Position numbers and translations under genes: made by a program. The notes beneath the pieces are model-generated. The model ran no database searches. It had not been told where the DNA came from and saw only the letters and a program-made list of their open reading frames with translations. A stretch of DNA of 64,000 nucleotides from Bostrychus sinensis (Eukaryota > Chordata > Actinopteri > Gobiiformes > Eleotridae): positions 1,483,501-1,547,500 of the forward strand of contig CM036255.1 of the NCBI GenBank assembly GCA_020698575.1, read 5' to 3'. How positions within the stretch are numbered: the stretch's first letter is position 1; each line of letters begins with the position of its first letter. Of the stretch, positions 44,935 to 58,100 are shown in pieces.

Positions 44935-47653
44935 GAGACTGAAGAGAGAGGAGAGACAGCCAGGCCCAGGATAGCTATGACATGGATGTGAACTGTTGCA
45001 CTATTTATATTGACTGTACAGTGAAATATATTCACAATCCTGCTTTCTAACAGTGGGAAGAAACTTTAACTTCAGAAATGTTTAAAGAAAATGCACTAAG
45101 AAGATTCAGAGCACACTTTTGAAAATGTTTTCCTGGGTAATGGTGGTAACAGCAGGAGTATTAGTTAGATTTAACAAAAACAATTCTTGTGTTGTCCTTT
45201 TCTGAGCCCAAATGATACTTTTGCCATATGATTGTATTCATCAAGGGTTGGGCCTTGGTCCTAAAACAAAGGGGGGATTTGTGTAAATGTATTGGACAGG
45301 TGTGACACAGAACTGATTGAAATGTATGCTTTAATTATTTTATTTTATTTTTTTAGCATTTCTCCTAGGTGTTCAAGGTGCAGACTTCAAAAGGTGACTT
45401 TAGGCCATAGCTTTTCATATTATCATAAAATAATGTCTTTGTTGTCAGGAATATTTGGTGTTTTATCAAAAATACTCAAATGCTCATTTGGCCTGGACCC
45501 AGAAAGAATTATTTTAGGTGTATCAGAAAAAAATCCCAAAATAAATTCCTTCCAACAATAATTAATTTCATACTGCCTCAGAGTAGCAAATAACAAATAC
45601 TGAAATTCTGGAATAAAGGAAGCAACATTTTTAAAATGATGGATTGAAGAAATATCTGAGATACTCCATTTAGAGGGCATACAATATATTTTAAATGACA
45701 ATGTATTAGTGTTTGAAAAAAAAAGGCTTCCATTTGTTGCTTACCTTGAGAGCAGACCTGTCATGTACAGTGAATAATTTTATCTTTAATCAAGTAATAA
45801 TTTACTCGAGTAGCCCTGACCCTGCTAATAATCGCCACTGAAGTCCAAGTCTGAGAGCCAACCATTCACTCTCACATTCATTCACTATGGTAGTATGGTA
45901 GATAGTATGATTCACCAGTTCACCTTTGTGTGGATGTTGTTGGATGTAGGGAGAAAGCCACAATACCAAGACAAAACTCATGGTATCACAATAGCACAGG
46001 CAACATTAAGTCTAAGTAGCAGTACTTCTATTTGAGTACAGTTTGTAGTACTGCTGCCTCTTTCTGAACAGACCTGGCAGTGCCCGCCCTCATCCTAATC
46101 TGTTCTACTATTTACAGAACAAACACTTCACCAGCCACTCAGCAACAAGAGACACATTTTCCAGCAGTCATATATGAGGCTTGAACAACACAACACAATT
46201 GCATAAATACTTCTACAATGTTGGCTTTTGTTGTGAAAAGCAGTATGTAGCAGTATGGTCGTAGTATGCAGTATGTTGTAGCAGCATGGTCAGTTTGAGG
46301 AAACAGTAAAGATGACAGGATCCACTGTTTGCCATGACTACGCAGATATGTTCAATTTTCCAGGCCTTTTCCATGGTGCAGGTCTGTCCAGATAATAAAT
46401 AAATGTTCTGACACTTGTTTGTAACTTGTTGAGTGAGTCTAAAGGTCACACACAAAGGGAGTGTTCTCTCACAGACAGCTGCTCCACAACAGGACGACGC
46501 TCTACCACCTCTGTCCTTTAGCCCTTTGGTCGTTCATGTCTATAATGAGTAACAAGCATGGATAAGTAGGAAGCAAAGTGGAGATAACATATTTTAGAGT
46601 AAACTTTTCCCAGTCATCAATCACAACTTTTATCCGAAATGGGGCGGACTATAATGTAATGTTTTTGAAATTGTGTTGCTCAAGAGGCAGTTTATTCAAT
46701 GTCACTAACCACCTACTAACATGTCTATAGAACCATGCACATCTACCTAGTCTACCTGTTACCCCATTGACCCATAACTGTCAGTACTGCTTCACCAAAA
46801 AGTGCTTAAGTCACTGTAACACTGCCGATCATCCTGGTCTCTTTGTGTTTGTGTTGCCTCTGAGCCAGTGGAGACATGTACTGTAGAAGAGAGCAGAGAG
46901 AGGCAGGACCCTGTTGTGGCCCCTCCCAGAGCGGTGCACAGTGCTGGCACCCGGCTGCTCTGCACTGGACCGAGTCTGCTGTCAAGGCTCACTGACAAAC
47001 TTAGTTTCCTAAAACAATGGGTGGATAACACAGATGACAGTGTGTGAACACATGCGGCTGCAGCGTCGTGTACAGAAACACTTTGGCTGACTTTTATTGT
47101 CTTCATTCACTGGTCCTGCTTTAATACAATTACATTTGGCCTTTAAAAACACGGCTTTACAATATTAAAAACAAACATAGTCCATAACCAGTTGACAAAA
47201 AATGATTTAACATTCCTAAGTTAGCAGTATTAGTAATTTCAGTCAAAAAACTATGTTTTTACATCATGCTCCTTACTATGTGACTTTATTTCATTTTGTA
47301 AAGGTGAATTTTATCAAACTGATTTTGTAATTTCAAGTAGTTTTACCAATGCCCCTTGATAATAAAAGGCACTTGTGTTTTTTTTTACTTTTATTTATGG
47401 TATTAATAACTATGGTGAGGGCATGCAGTTAGGATATCTTTAATAGATGAAGTGAAAAGAGTGAAATTGCCTAAACACTCCTGCCTTAACATACATGTGC
47501 CACTCTGGTAGATGTCATTTGTAAAGCTGAAGATTGTATTTACTGATTGTACTGGATTGCACATGCTACACTGTAAAGGTTGCATGGTTGCAGTTCAAGT
47601 AATGCAAAACAGCAACAGTAGCCAGTCATTTTGCAATTGAAAAAACAGTTTAA
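44935..47653. other. asb4-pdk4 convergent intergenic region
   Basis: Probable asb4 3' UTR up to about 45.6 kb. A fragment of the 'ttcactctcacattcattcac' repeat lies at 45850-45960. No further gene seen; the open frame at 46792-47106 has no recognisable domain. Confidence 0.5.
45540..45617 (+). terminator. Candidate asb4 polyadenylation signals
   Basis: AATAAA at 45540-45545 and again at 45612-45617, 0.6-0.7 kb after the stop codon. No strong GT-rich downstream element separates them. Confidence 0.3.
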
Positions 47654-48389
47654 TGGAGGACCAGAACTGCCAAATCAATCAATCAATCAATTAATAAATG
47701 CTCTCTTTGACAAATTATTATTTAAACAGGACAACAAACAACTAATGCTAAAATAAGGAAATATTTTTTAAATGCAGATGTAAGTTTTGGTTAAAATAGA
47801 TAAATATAATTATTAATAGTCATATAATTATTCCCTGTCTCTTTTTATTTGCTTTAATTTTGTTTTGCTTTATTTTAAAGTAAAGCAAAAATAAATTAAA
47901 TGATAATTATTATTTATTTTTAACTCTAATTTTTTCCCACATTTATTTATTTATTCCTTGATTTCTGTCACTGAAATGCAAATGAAGGGGGTGTGTCCTG
48001 GCGGTGTCATTGGTTGATCTGGGTGAGTGATCACTGAGTGGACACTCTGCAGATTCTCTGTTATTTTGATTGCTTTAGTCTAACACGCCTCCTTCATTTG
48101 CATTTTGGTGACAGAAATTAATCGATAAATAAATGTGGGAATAAATAAAGGAGGAAAAAATAGATAATTCAATAAAGCAAAATTAAATTAAAGCAAAAAT
48201 GAATAAATGCAGAAATAAATACAGACTGAGAATAATTATAGGCCTTTATTTATTTATTTAAAAAAATCTTACATCTGCATTTAATTTTTTTTTTATTTTA
48301 GCATTTGTTGTCCTGCTTAAATAATTATTTGTCAGTGAGCGCATTTTATTAATTTATTGATTGATTAATTTGGCAGTTTTGGTCCTCCA
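47654..48389. mobile_element. 736-bp fold-back MITE
   Basis: TGGAGGACCAGAACTGCCAAA at the left and its near-complement at 48369-48389; the two halves pair over roughly 300 bp each around a G/C-richer centre (47985-48100). No coding frame. Superfamily not certain. Confidence 0.75.
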
Positions 48390-48699
48390 TATAGATTGTA
48401 TAAATTATTGGTTAGTGTACACTCATGACGTTAAACCCAGTCTCTAACATAAAAAAGTTTTTGATCCTGGTATATTGCTGTTCCGAGGAGCAACATATAA
48501 TCACCGCAATGCAGTTCCATCTGGTGAGTTTGGTGAAAGGGACCACAGCCCTGCCTGGCGCCACACTGAGCCAGAAACAGTTGAGCTTATTAAGGCACAC
48601 GGCAGGATTCTGAAAAGGTTCAAGTCCAGATAGTTTGTCCTCAGTAACACATGGCTTCGTCCTTTGTTCATTGCCTAGTTTGTACTTTCAGCCCAGTCT

Positions 48700-48828
48700 C
48701 TACTTGCCCAGTTTCTTGGGGTCCTTACTGGGCATGCACCAGTCGTCTGCCTCAGTGCTGGACTGGTAGTGGCGGAGGACTGATTTGTTGAAGACGGGAA
48801 GTCGCTCCACGGACCTTGAGGACAGCGC
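48700..48828 (-). CDS. pdk4: pdk4 last exon (C-terminal tail, stop)
   Basis: Encodes ALSSRSVERLPVFNKSVLRH through EADDWCMPSKDP to KKLGK, then TAG at 48702-48700. The DW motif needed for dimer cross-tail contact in PDKs is present. The acceptor is cccgtggcag. A 5.1-kb intron separates it from the G2 exon. Confidence 0.95.
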   Translation of the reverse strand, partial: ALSSRSVERLPVFNKSVLRHYQSSTEADDWCMPSKDPKKLGK

Positions 48829-51800
48829 CTGCCACGGGAGACACACACGAGGAGTCACTAGTGAGTGTTCAAAATCACAATGACACGCATTTGCAAACAT
48901 CTGTGTTGTGTTACTGCGGCACACTGTGAGACATTCACTGTGCCTTCTGTTGTTATATTACAGAACATGTGGAGGCTTGTACTACAAGAGGGGATTAGTG
49001 CCACTACACAGACACAACATTACATTACACTGTCTGTTATCAACGCCGGGCCAATAAAGTCAAACATTATTTTGGATTGCTTATTTAGATCTCCAGTAAT
49101 GGTTAAGGTCAGGGGAGACATTAATGTCTCCGTAGGGAAATATGTTCTCTGCATTCAGCCCATCCTTCAGTAGCAGTGGGTGACAGCACTGCAGCTAGTC
49201 AGGTCAGGAGTACCTAGCTGCATACCTATTATAATATATATTAATAAATTTATTAACTTTATTTCTATAGCACTTTTAAAAACAGAGTTTCAAAGTGCTT
49301 TACAGAATATACAAACAGACAAACCATACAAGCAATAAGAACAATAAAACAATCCAATAAAATTAATCATAGAAAACACAAATGGTACTGCAGTCTAAAT
49401 CAAAACAATGGTCTGTGGGTTGCCAGTCTTTTCATTTTTCTGATTGAGTGATTGGCAATGCAGGGTTAGAACCAAAACCAAAACGTAAACTTGGGCATTG
49501 CGTTCAATATTTTTTTATTGTGAATAAATCAGCTGTACCATTGTAACCAGTAAGGTAATATTTGATTTAAACATGTTTACCTCATATCTTGGGACACGTG
49601 AGTAATTTTATGTAATATAAATACTGCTCATAGCACCTTTAGAGATAGGACTACTGTAAAAAAGCTATTCTGCAAAAAGTATGTTTTTAATTTAAATTTT
49701 AAAGAGACCACAGAGTCAGCCGACCTGAGCTCTAAAGCTGTGGAGCTTTGACTGAAAAGGTCTGGTCTTCTCTGGCTAGGAGTCAGGAGGAGGGCTCAGT
49801 CAGGAGGGTCTGACCTGAGGAGCGCAGGCAGCCACCAGAGACATAGGGGAGTGTAGGTCAAGACCACAAAGAGCTTTAAAAGTCATAACATTTTAAAATC
49901 AATTCTAAAAATAACTGGTAACCAGTGAAGTGATGCTAAAATAGGTGTTCTATGCTCATGTTTCTTGGAATTTGTTAAAAGTCTTGCAGCAGTGTTTTGA
50001 ATAAGCTGAAGTTGAAGCTTTCTTTTGCAACCTCTTTCCATTATGAGAAAATGTAAATATTGTTCATATTATTTTTGTCACCTGGTGGAAAAAAGAAAAA
50101 AGAAATGTATATACGAATATAAAAAAAGAATTAGTTGTTTATAGTGAGTTACAATAGTCAATACATGCAGAGACAAGAGCATGAATGACCTTTTCAAGAT
50201 TGGCATAAGAAACAAATTGCTTTATTTTGGTGATGTTGCATATTTGGAGGAAACCAGATTGTACCACCTTAGTTATCTGTGTTTCAAATTTAAAATCTGA
50301 ATCTAAGATGACGTTCAATTGCGAGTGGAAGCCTTTACTCAGGGTGCCATATTTCCAAGGCTCTCTCTCAGGTCTTTTCTCAAGTTACTAGGGCCGATTC
50401 CCAAAAAATAAAATTTCTGATTTAGACCCATTTAACTTCAAAATGTTTTCTGACATTCAGCTCTCCACGTCAGAAAGGCAGTTAAAAACATGGGTCAGAG
50501 CATCAAGACAGATGTACAACTGTGTATCATCAGCCTAACTTTTAATGTTATTGCTTCAGATGATGTGTTTAAGTAGGGGCATATACATATTGTAAACAAA
50601 ACTGGACCAAGAGTAGAACTGGAGTACCCAGAGGAAACCACCAACCCACCCACCAACACCAACTCTGGGAGGACTTCCAAACTCCACACAAAAAAGTCAC
50701 ACAGAGGGCCTGTCTGGATGAGGCCCCTGCTGCATCCTGGATTTCCCGGACCTATCTCGCCCCACTCACCTGTCTGGATGAGGCCCCCTGCTGCATCCTA
50801 TGGACTTCCTCAACCTACCTCACCCCACTCCCTGGATGAATCCTTACAGAGCTGATCTATGATCCTATAGATGAGCTAATGAACTAACATGGACGCATTG
50901 CCTGTCCGTCCTGGGAGAGGATCTCTCCTTCAGTTGGGCTCCATAAGGTTTCTTCTTTTTTACCACAGCTGGGTTTTTTTAGGAGTTTTTCCTTACCGAG
51001 AAGGAGGGTCTAAGGACAGGAGTGTCCTGGGTCTGTTTAGTGTAGTTATTGTTTGTGTTGATTGTGTGTTAAGTCTGATTGTGTGTTTATGTTTGATCAA
51101 CTGTTTGTGAAGCCCTTTGAGGTGACTTTTGTTGTGATACTGGGCTATACAAATAAAACTGAATTGAATTGAATTGAACTAAGTAGCTGGAGTCTATTCC
51201 AGCTACTTAGGCCCTTATACTCTGGCCCTAACAGACACTTACTATGGGACCTTTAGATTCTCCAGTTCATCTTTACACACAGAAAAGTTTTTGGATGGTG
51301 GGTGAAAGCCAGAGAACCCTGAGCAAACGAATGATACCACATTTGCATGGTGAAGGCATGTAGATTGAACCACAGGAGCTAACCACTCTGCTACCATGTA
51401 CTTTAAAATTAAAGCTTTTTTTTGTTGTTGTAATTTCGATGCTTCAGTTTCTTGTTCTGGCCTGTTCTTAGAAAGTGTGTCTAGCTCTCCACACTTTCCA
51501 CCATGTGACCGAGACTAAAGGTGAACAGCTAGTGGCTTATCAGTCTGGAACATTTTCAACACTCAACACTCGATCACACTGGCCAACAGCAGTTCCCCTT
51601 CTTCTCTGGGGTAGAAAGTACACAATTCCCTTCTACAAACTACTGCTTTAAAAATGATTTCTTTCTTTTTAAAACTCTTAAAAAATCAGTGCCACTTAAA
51701 ACTGTCCAAAACTACACTATTTTACTATCATGTGAATATGTACAATAGGTCTAATATTGATACATGTGAAATTGTAGCTGTAACTTATATGGCTGTATCT

Positions 51801-52157
51801 TGTCAGAAAGTCCTACTGGCACAGCAGATTTCCCCACAGAGACAATCAAATATATTGTTGCTATGGTATGCTGACATGAGTAACTGTACATACTGTATGG
51901 GTGCTTGACTTTTTGTCCCGTGGTTTGCAAAAAAAAAAATATATAAAAAATAACAATTTCAATTATGAATCATTTAAAAAGTGTAAAGAAATCAAACAAT
52001 TGTAAGCAATTCTGTTCCTGTGTGTTATTGTGTTATACATTTTATAGTATAGATTAAACTTTGGTAATTTTATTATTTTTTTGATGTAAAGCACTTTGGT
52101 CTTCCTTGTGTCGTTGTAAAGATCTATAGAAATAAACTTTGGATGATTGATTGATTC

Positions 52158-52191
<34 letters not shown>

Positions 52192-55100
52192 TCTAAATAT
52201 TTGCGCTAAGGATGCACAATATATCACAAAATTATCATTAACGCAATATCAGCAAAGGCAATATCCATATCGGAAGAATCTAAATATATGGCGATAACGC
52301 TGTGGTCTTCCATCTGACAGAGATTTACACTGAAGAATCATTTTTCACCAGAGCCTTAGAAAATGTGTTGGGACTAAATTAAAGTCAGTGTTTAGACTTG
52401 TGAATACAGGGACTATTTGTTTTGAGTGAATTTAACTCACTGTGTCAGGAAAGTAGGACCTATTTTAAAATATCACAAAAATATCGTTATCGCAATTTTC
52501 AACATAGTTATCGAATATCACTATCATTTTTTCCAAATCGTGCAGCCCTAATTTGAACATCACAGGGCATTTTCTACAATTTGTCCAATTTGAATTCTTG
52601 TCATAAATTACTCAACATGTCTGTTGTATTGAAGTAAACTAGGATGTCCCTTTTCATCTTAAAAAAAAACACATTTTTTTTAGATAATTTTTTTAAACTG
52701 TCACACCACAGGACACCAAACATGAACATGTTATAGTCTGATGATTTTATTAATATTAATTAAGAATAACAGTTTGTTTTTCCCTTCAGCTCACAGCTTA
52801 TACTCCGGAGGACTCTCTGATTACATAAATGTTGGTGTCACGTCAAGCACCCATATGTATATACTAAAGTACTTCATAGTACGGGCTGTGATGTTTCAGT
52901 ATTTGGGTATGGTGTGGCAGTATTACTGAACCTTTGAAGCCAACACTGTATACAATATATACAGTATATTAGTATCACATGGTAAAGGCCCAAGTGGCTA
53001 AAACCATGTACACAGATCTTGCACCAATGCTTGTAGTGAATTCTTAAAAGCAAAGATTGAAATGAATGAACTGACTTTAAGTGACTGTTGCAGCTGATTC
53101 CAGTCGCTTGCCCCATAAAACTGAAATGAAAGGTGACCAAAAGATGTGCGGGCTTTAGGGACGACCAAACTAATCCAGCTGCTAGAGCGCAATGAGTAAC
53201 CAGAGTTATGGATGTGTAGTAATGATTGAAGATATGTTGGTGTTTTACCAATCAGAGTTTTATAAATAAACAGGTACCAGTGGGTCAGTCTGCGGGAATG
53301 GAGTGAGGGCCAATTGACTCATGAGTACAGATTGCAACGGTGAGTGTTAAAGGGAGCTCCATTGACAAAACAGATAGCAGAGTGGTAGATAACATTCAGT
53401 TTGTGAAGAAGAGTTTTGGAAGCTGACCTGTAAACAACATCACCATAATCTAAGATTGGTAAAACTGTTTTGCAGAATGGGTAAGTGAGGATTTATTGCG
53501 GTAAAGAAAACCTATTCTGGATTTGACTTTGTTAGCAGTGTGTGGATGTGAGTTTCAAATGAGAGTGAGCTGTCTAACCAGATGCCATACACCATACACA
53601 ACATTATTTTGACCTGATGATGTAACAAGTGTTTTGTACCACAGGTTTGCCATAGAAAAAGTTGAACTTGAATACACACAGAAATATAAGGCTCCACAGT
53701 ACCGTCCATGATCACAGGTCAAAGTTACACTAACACATGTAGTCCAGGACACATAGGCCACATTTATTCACCTTCTGCTTATTCCTGTTATGGGTACTGG
53801 AGCCTATCCTAGTAACTATGGGCTTTAGGCGGGTACACCCTGGACAGTGGCCAGTTAGTCACAGGGCTGACTCAGAGACATACACAGACAGACAAATATT
53901 CAATCTCATATTCATTTTGCCATTTTGTTATTGCAGTTGTTGTTGCTGCATTAACATGATGGTACACACCTTCAGATAGATGACAGCGGAGGTGCCATAG
54001 CCCTCCATGGAGTAGAGCTTCAGGTCTCCCTGGAAGTACTTGGCGTAGAGACGGGAGATGGGCAGGCCATAGCCAAAGCCAGCCTGGAAACACATCAGAG
54101 AGGAGCCTTTTCAACCCAGAGTCTGTGGTTATTCTTTAATCGGAACATAAGTAACAGACTGGATTCTCTGTGTAATGATCTCATTCAGTGTTCAATTTAA
54201 TGTTTGACTGTGGAGGGGCATTCATTTTAACTTTAAGGTTGGTGGACCGATGCCCGCTCCCACCAGTGCACACTGCTTTAGTGCCCTTGGGTAAGACATT
54301 TCACTCACTGTGCCTCCAGTATCTGTGGCACTGTGGCAGCATGGCTGCCGTGTCAGTTACCCCAGGGCAGCTGTGGCTCTTGCCTCATCTTATTCTGAAG
54401 GAGACTGTTTGTTGAACTCTGGTTTACAATTTATAAAGACAGTATGTAAAGGACATTTATGATGAGCTTTGATGCTGCCTTCATGATACATCGGAATCTT
54501 GAAGTCCCGACTTAAAGGTGCTATGAGCAGTATATATTTTTTTATATTTCATATAATTTACGCGCATGTCCAAAGATATGATGTAAACATGTTTAAATGA
54601 AATATAAATATTAGTTTTACTGATAACAATGGTACAGCTGGTGGTACTTGTCACAAAAAATATATATTTTACATAATGGCCAAGTTGTTTTTGTTTACAT
54701 TTTTTTGTATTTGTTCTAAAACTGTGTGTGAATGAAGGAGTGAATGAATAATGGACCAAATTGTAAGGCTGTGAGGAGCTTGACAAGCTTGTAAAGTGCA
54801 ATATAAATCATATCACATATAAATTATTATTAGTGATAAATGAATTGTCAAAGTGGTTTTTGCAGAACTTTAGCACTGATATCTGTTGATAACTTTTTTT
54901 TATTATATAAATGAGTATATTTTTGCACACAAGTGTGAGACCTCTTGTTTAAAATAACAATTTCCCATGATTGTGACGTCAACTCACGAACTCGGAGTCC
55001 ATCACTTCCAAGCATGAGTTTCCGAGCAAAAATCTCAACCTTAGACTGTGTTCTAGGCCGTTTTTCCAAGTTGGAGGTCGGAATTTTTGAGATTCCAATG

Positions 55101-58100
55101 TATAGTGAACGTGGCATTAGATGAGATGAAAATGGGATGGCTGGGATGAGAATCAGCACCTCCAAATCCGAGGCCATGGTTCTCAACCAGAAAAGGGGGC
55201 TAACCCTCTCCAAGTTGGAAGGGAATTCCTGCCTCAAGTGGAGGAGTTCAAGTATGGGGGTCTTGTTCACAGTGAGGGCAGTAATATGGTCGATGTATCG
55301 GTCTGTTGTGGTGAAGAAGGAGCTGAGCCAAATGGTAAAGCTCTCAATTTACCGGTCGATCTACATTGATACTCTCACCGGTGAAATTTAGGTTTTTTAC
55401 ATTGAATTAATAATAAATAGTTGTGGTAAATAAAGAGCTAATGTAAAGAAAGGTGCTACATAATTTCAATCCATCATCATTATTTATACACCGGGCTGCT
55501 TAGTGTTCAGAGAGGATGTCAGCGACTTATGGTAATAATAATGGATTGGATTTACATTGCATTTTACAAGCTTCTCAAAGCACTTTGAATTATAGTGGAG
55601 CGGATAATGAAAAAAATCGTCCAAATTGATAAAAGCGTGAAATCTGGTACAGTGGTAGAAATATAGATATCAATCAGGTTTGCCTGATTTGCCACGCAAA
55701 AATCCAAGATGGCAGTCATTTTTCAAGATGGCGTCCATCGAGACCTGTAAAATCTCATTTCAATTAAGATTTGCCAATCTTGAAGCTATTGGTGTTGTTT
55801 TATATTTTCTAAAGGATGCTGAGTTCAGTTTTGGCATTTAAAATGCACTAGAAGTGACCTGTTGTAGTTTTGGGCAATGAGTCACTGATTTTTTAATGTG
55901 AATACATGTAGGTAGTTGCTTTCACGTGATATCTGCCTATGGATTGCTGTAGGGCACTGATGTAACGATAATGTCTACTTTCAAAAGAGTAATTGTCGGG
56001 CCCTACCAGGACACACTGGTGACAACTGCTGCTGTGGAACCCAGAAGCATGGAGTTCAGAGTCAGCAAAAGAGGTCCTTCACTATTAGAAGTAAACTTTC
56101 TTTGTTACCCAAATGCTGCCAAAAACAGCTCTAAATGTTTCTAAAAATGTACCTGAGAAACTGTAGTCTAATCAGCCACACCTGAATGGACATGATTGGG
56201 CGACTGCAAGACACATAATATCACATGAAATCTTGGTAGAAATGACATTTTTACAGGTACCGATGGACACCATTTTGAAAAATGAACGCCATCTTGGATT
56301 TTTGCGTGGCAAATCAGGCAAAACTGATTGATATCTGTAGCTCTACCACTGCACCAAGTTTCACGCTTGTATTCCAATTTGGTATTATTTTTTGATGTTA
56401 TCAGCTCTACTATTAGTCCATTATTCCTTCACTCCTCAGACGCACTCAGTGATGCTTTACCACAGCTGCCCTGGGGCAGACCAAGATGCACCTAAAACAT
56501 TCATACTTAGGAAAGGTGGATGAAGTGTCTTACCCAAGGACACAACTACAGTATGCAATGCTGGTAGCAGGGATCGAACTTTTAGGTTAGTGGGCATACG
56601 TCTCTACCGACTGAGCTACTGTAAGCCTGATGGTGAAAGAGCGTTCATTGATGACGCGGCACTGGTCACACTGGTCACACTGGTCAAACTGGTAAGACTG
56701 GTAAGACTGGTCAGTGAGGAGAATGCAGTTTAGTGCCTGAAGCAGAGGAGGTTCTTACCAGAGGAGCGTTGCGGGAGTTGTCCATGAGCACAGGGCTGGG
56801 GGCTGTGGTGTACATGTAGGAGAAAAGGCGTTCAATCTTCCTCAGAGGGACCCCACCCCCCCGGTCTGACATCTGAAATAAAAATACAGTCAACACTCTC
56901 ATGCAATAGAAACAATGTCATCTGGTCACACTGCATTTAGGTGGTGCATCACAACAGGGCACAGACTTGAAACTTTTTTAGGCTGAAGGGCACAAAAGTA
57001 AGGGAGAAAATATATATTATATAAAAATCTTATATTGCAAATCAAAATGAATAAAAAGCAAAACTGAAAATTCAAACACATGATCGATTTACAAAACAGT
57101 ACATGTTCCATATTATCTACACTGAAATATGCACAATATGTCATACGCAAACCACTCTGTCAGCGTGCACCTCATTAATATGGCCAATCAAATTAAAATA
57201 TTTAAACAAATACCTGGCTATAGATGAGGTTTGAATGGTTGGATGAATGGTTATTATTATATTTTTTTTAAATGGGGGAGAGGCAACATTTAAGGAAAAG
57301 GGCCATGTCTCCTAGCCTGGCAAGCAAGACTAGTTCTCTTTCTATTCTATACAGAGAACTAGTCTGGTAATATTCAAAGAGATTTCAGAGGGGCGGGACT
57401 ACAGGATGCAGAGTTAACCAATCAGAGGACGTGATGTAGAAGTAGAGCGATGGCAGCTTTTCATAACAAACATGGCCACCACGGAGACTCATTCGGAGGA
57501 TTTTGCCAGTTTTAGAATCAAAACTCAAGAATATTCAGCGTTAGCAGCGTTTTTCTATTATTTTTAAATGAGGACAGCAGCAGTTCAAACAGTGGTTGCG
57601 TAAGCTTGAATAACAAAGTGAGTGCATCATTGGGTCAAAAAAGGACATGAATAGTTAAAGCCAGGTGCTCTTCAAGGATCAGTGGAACATACAACATTTG
57701 GAGAACAGAAGAGGAATCCGAGGCACTCTGACATTATTAAAAGTCCTTTATTGTATGCGAGACATTCCAACGCGTTTCGACCCGTGCTGGGTCTTCATCA
57801 GGGCAGACAGACAATAATGTTGTGTAAGTGTTTGATGGGCCCATCTTAAAAAAAATAAAAAATTCTAAGAATACTTATTAATGTATAAATTTAATTAGGA
57901 CATATGTATTCTTACTAATTCTATTGGGGAGTGTTTTCACCGTGTAACATTTGTTTGGTGAATATTCTCTGTATTAGATCAAATTCACTAGCCTAAGGCT
58001 AGTGAGCCAGGCCACCATGCCCAACTTTGGCCACCATGCCCAACTTTGATTCCTACCCCACTATAAAAAGGGGCTTGTTGTGAATATGTTGCCAACGCAG

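Noticed and set aside
46792..47106. 104-codon Ser/Leu-rich frame on the - strand between asb4 and pdk4
   Set aside because: No recognisable domain, no splice or promoter context, and length expected by chance.
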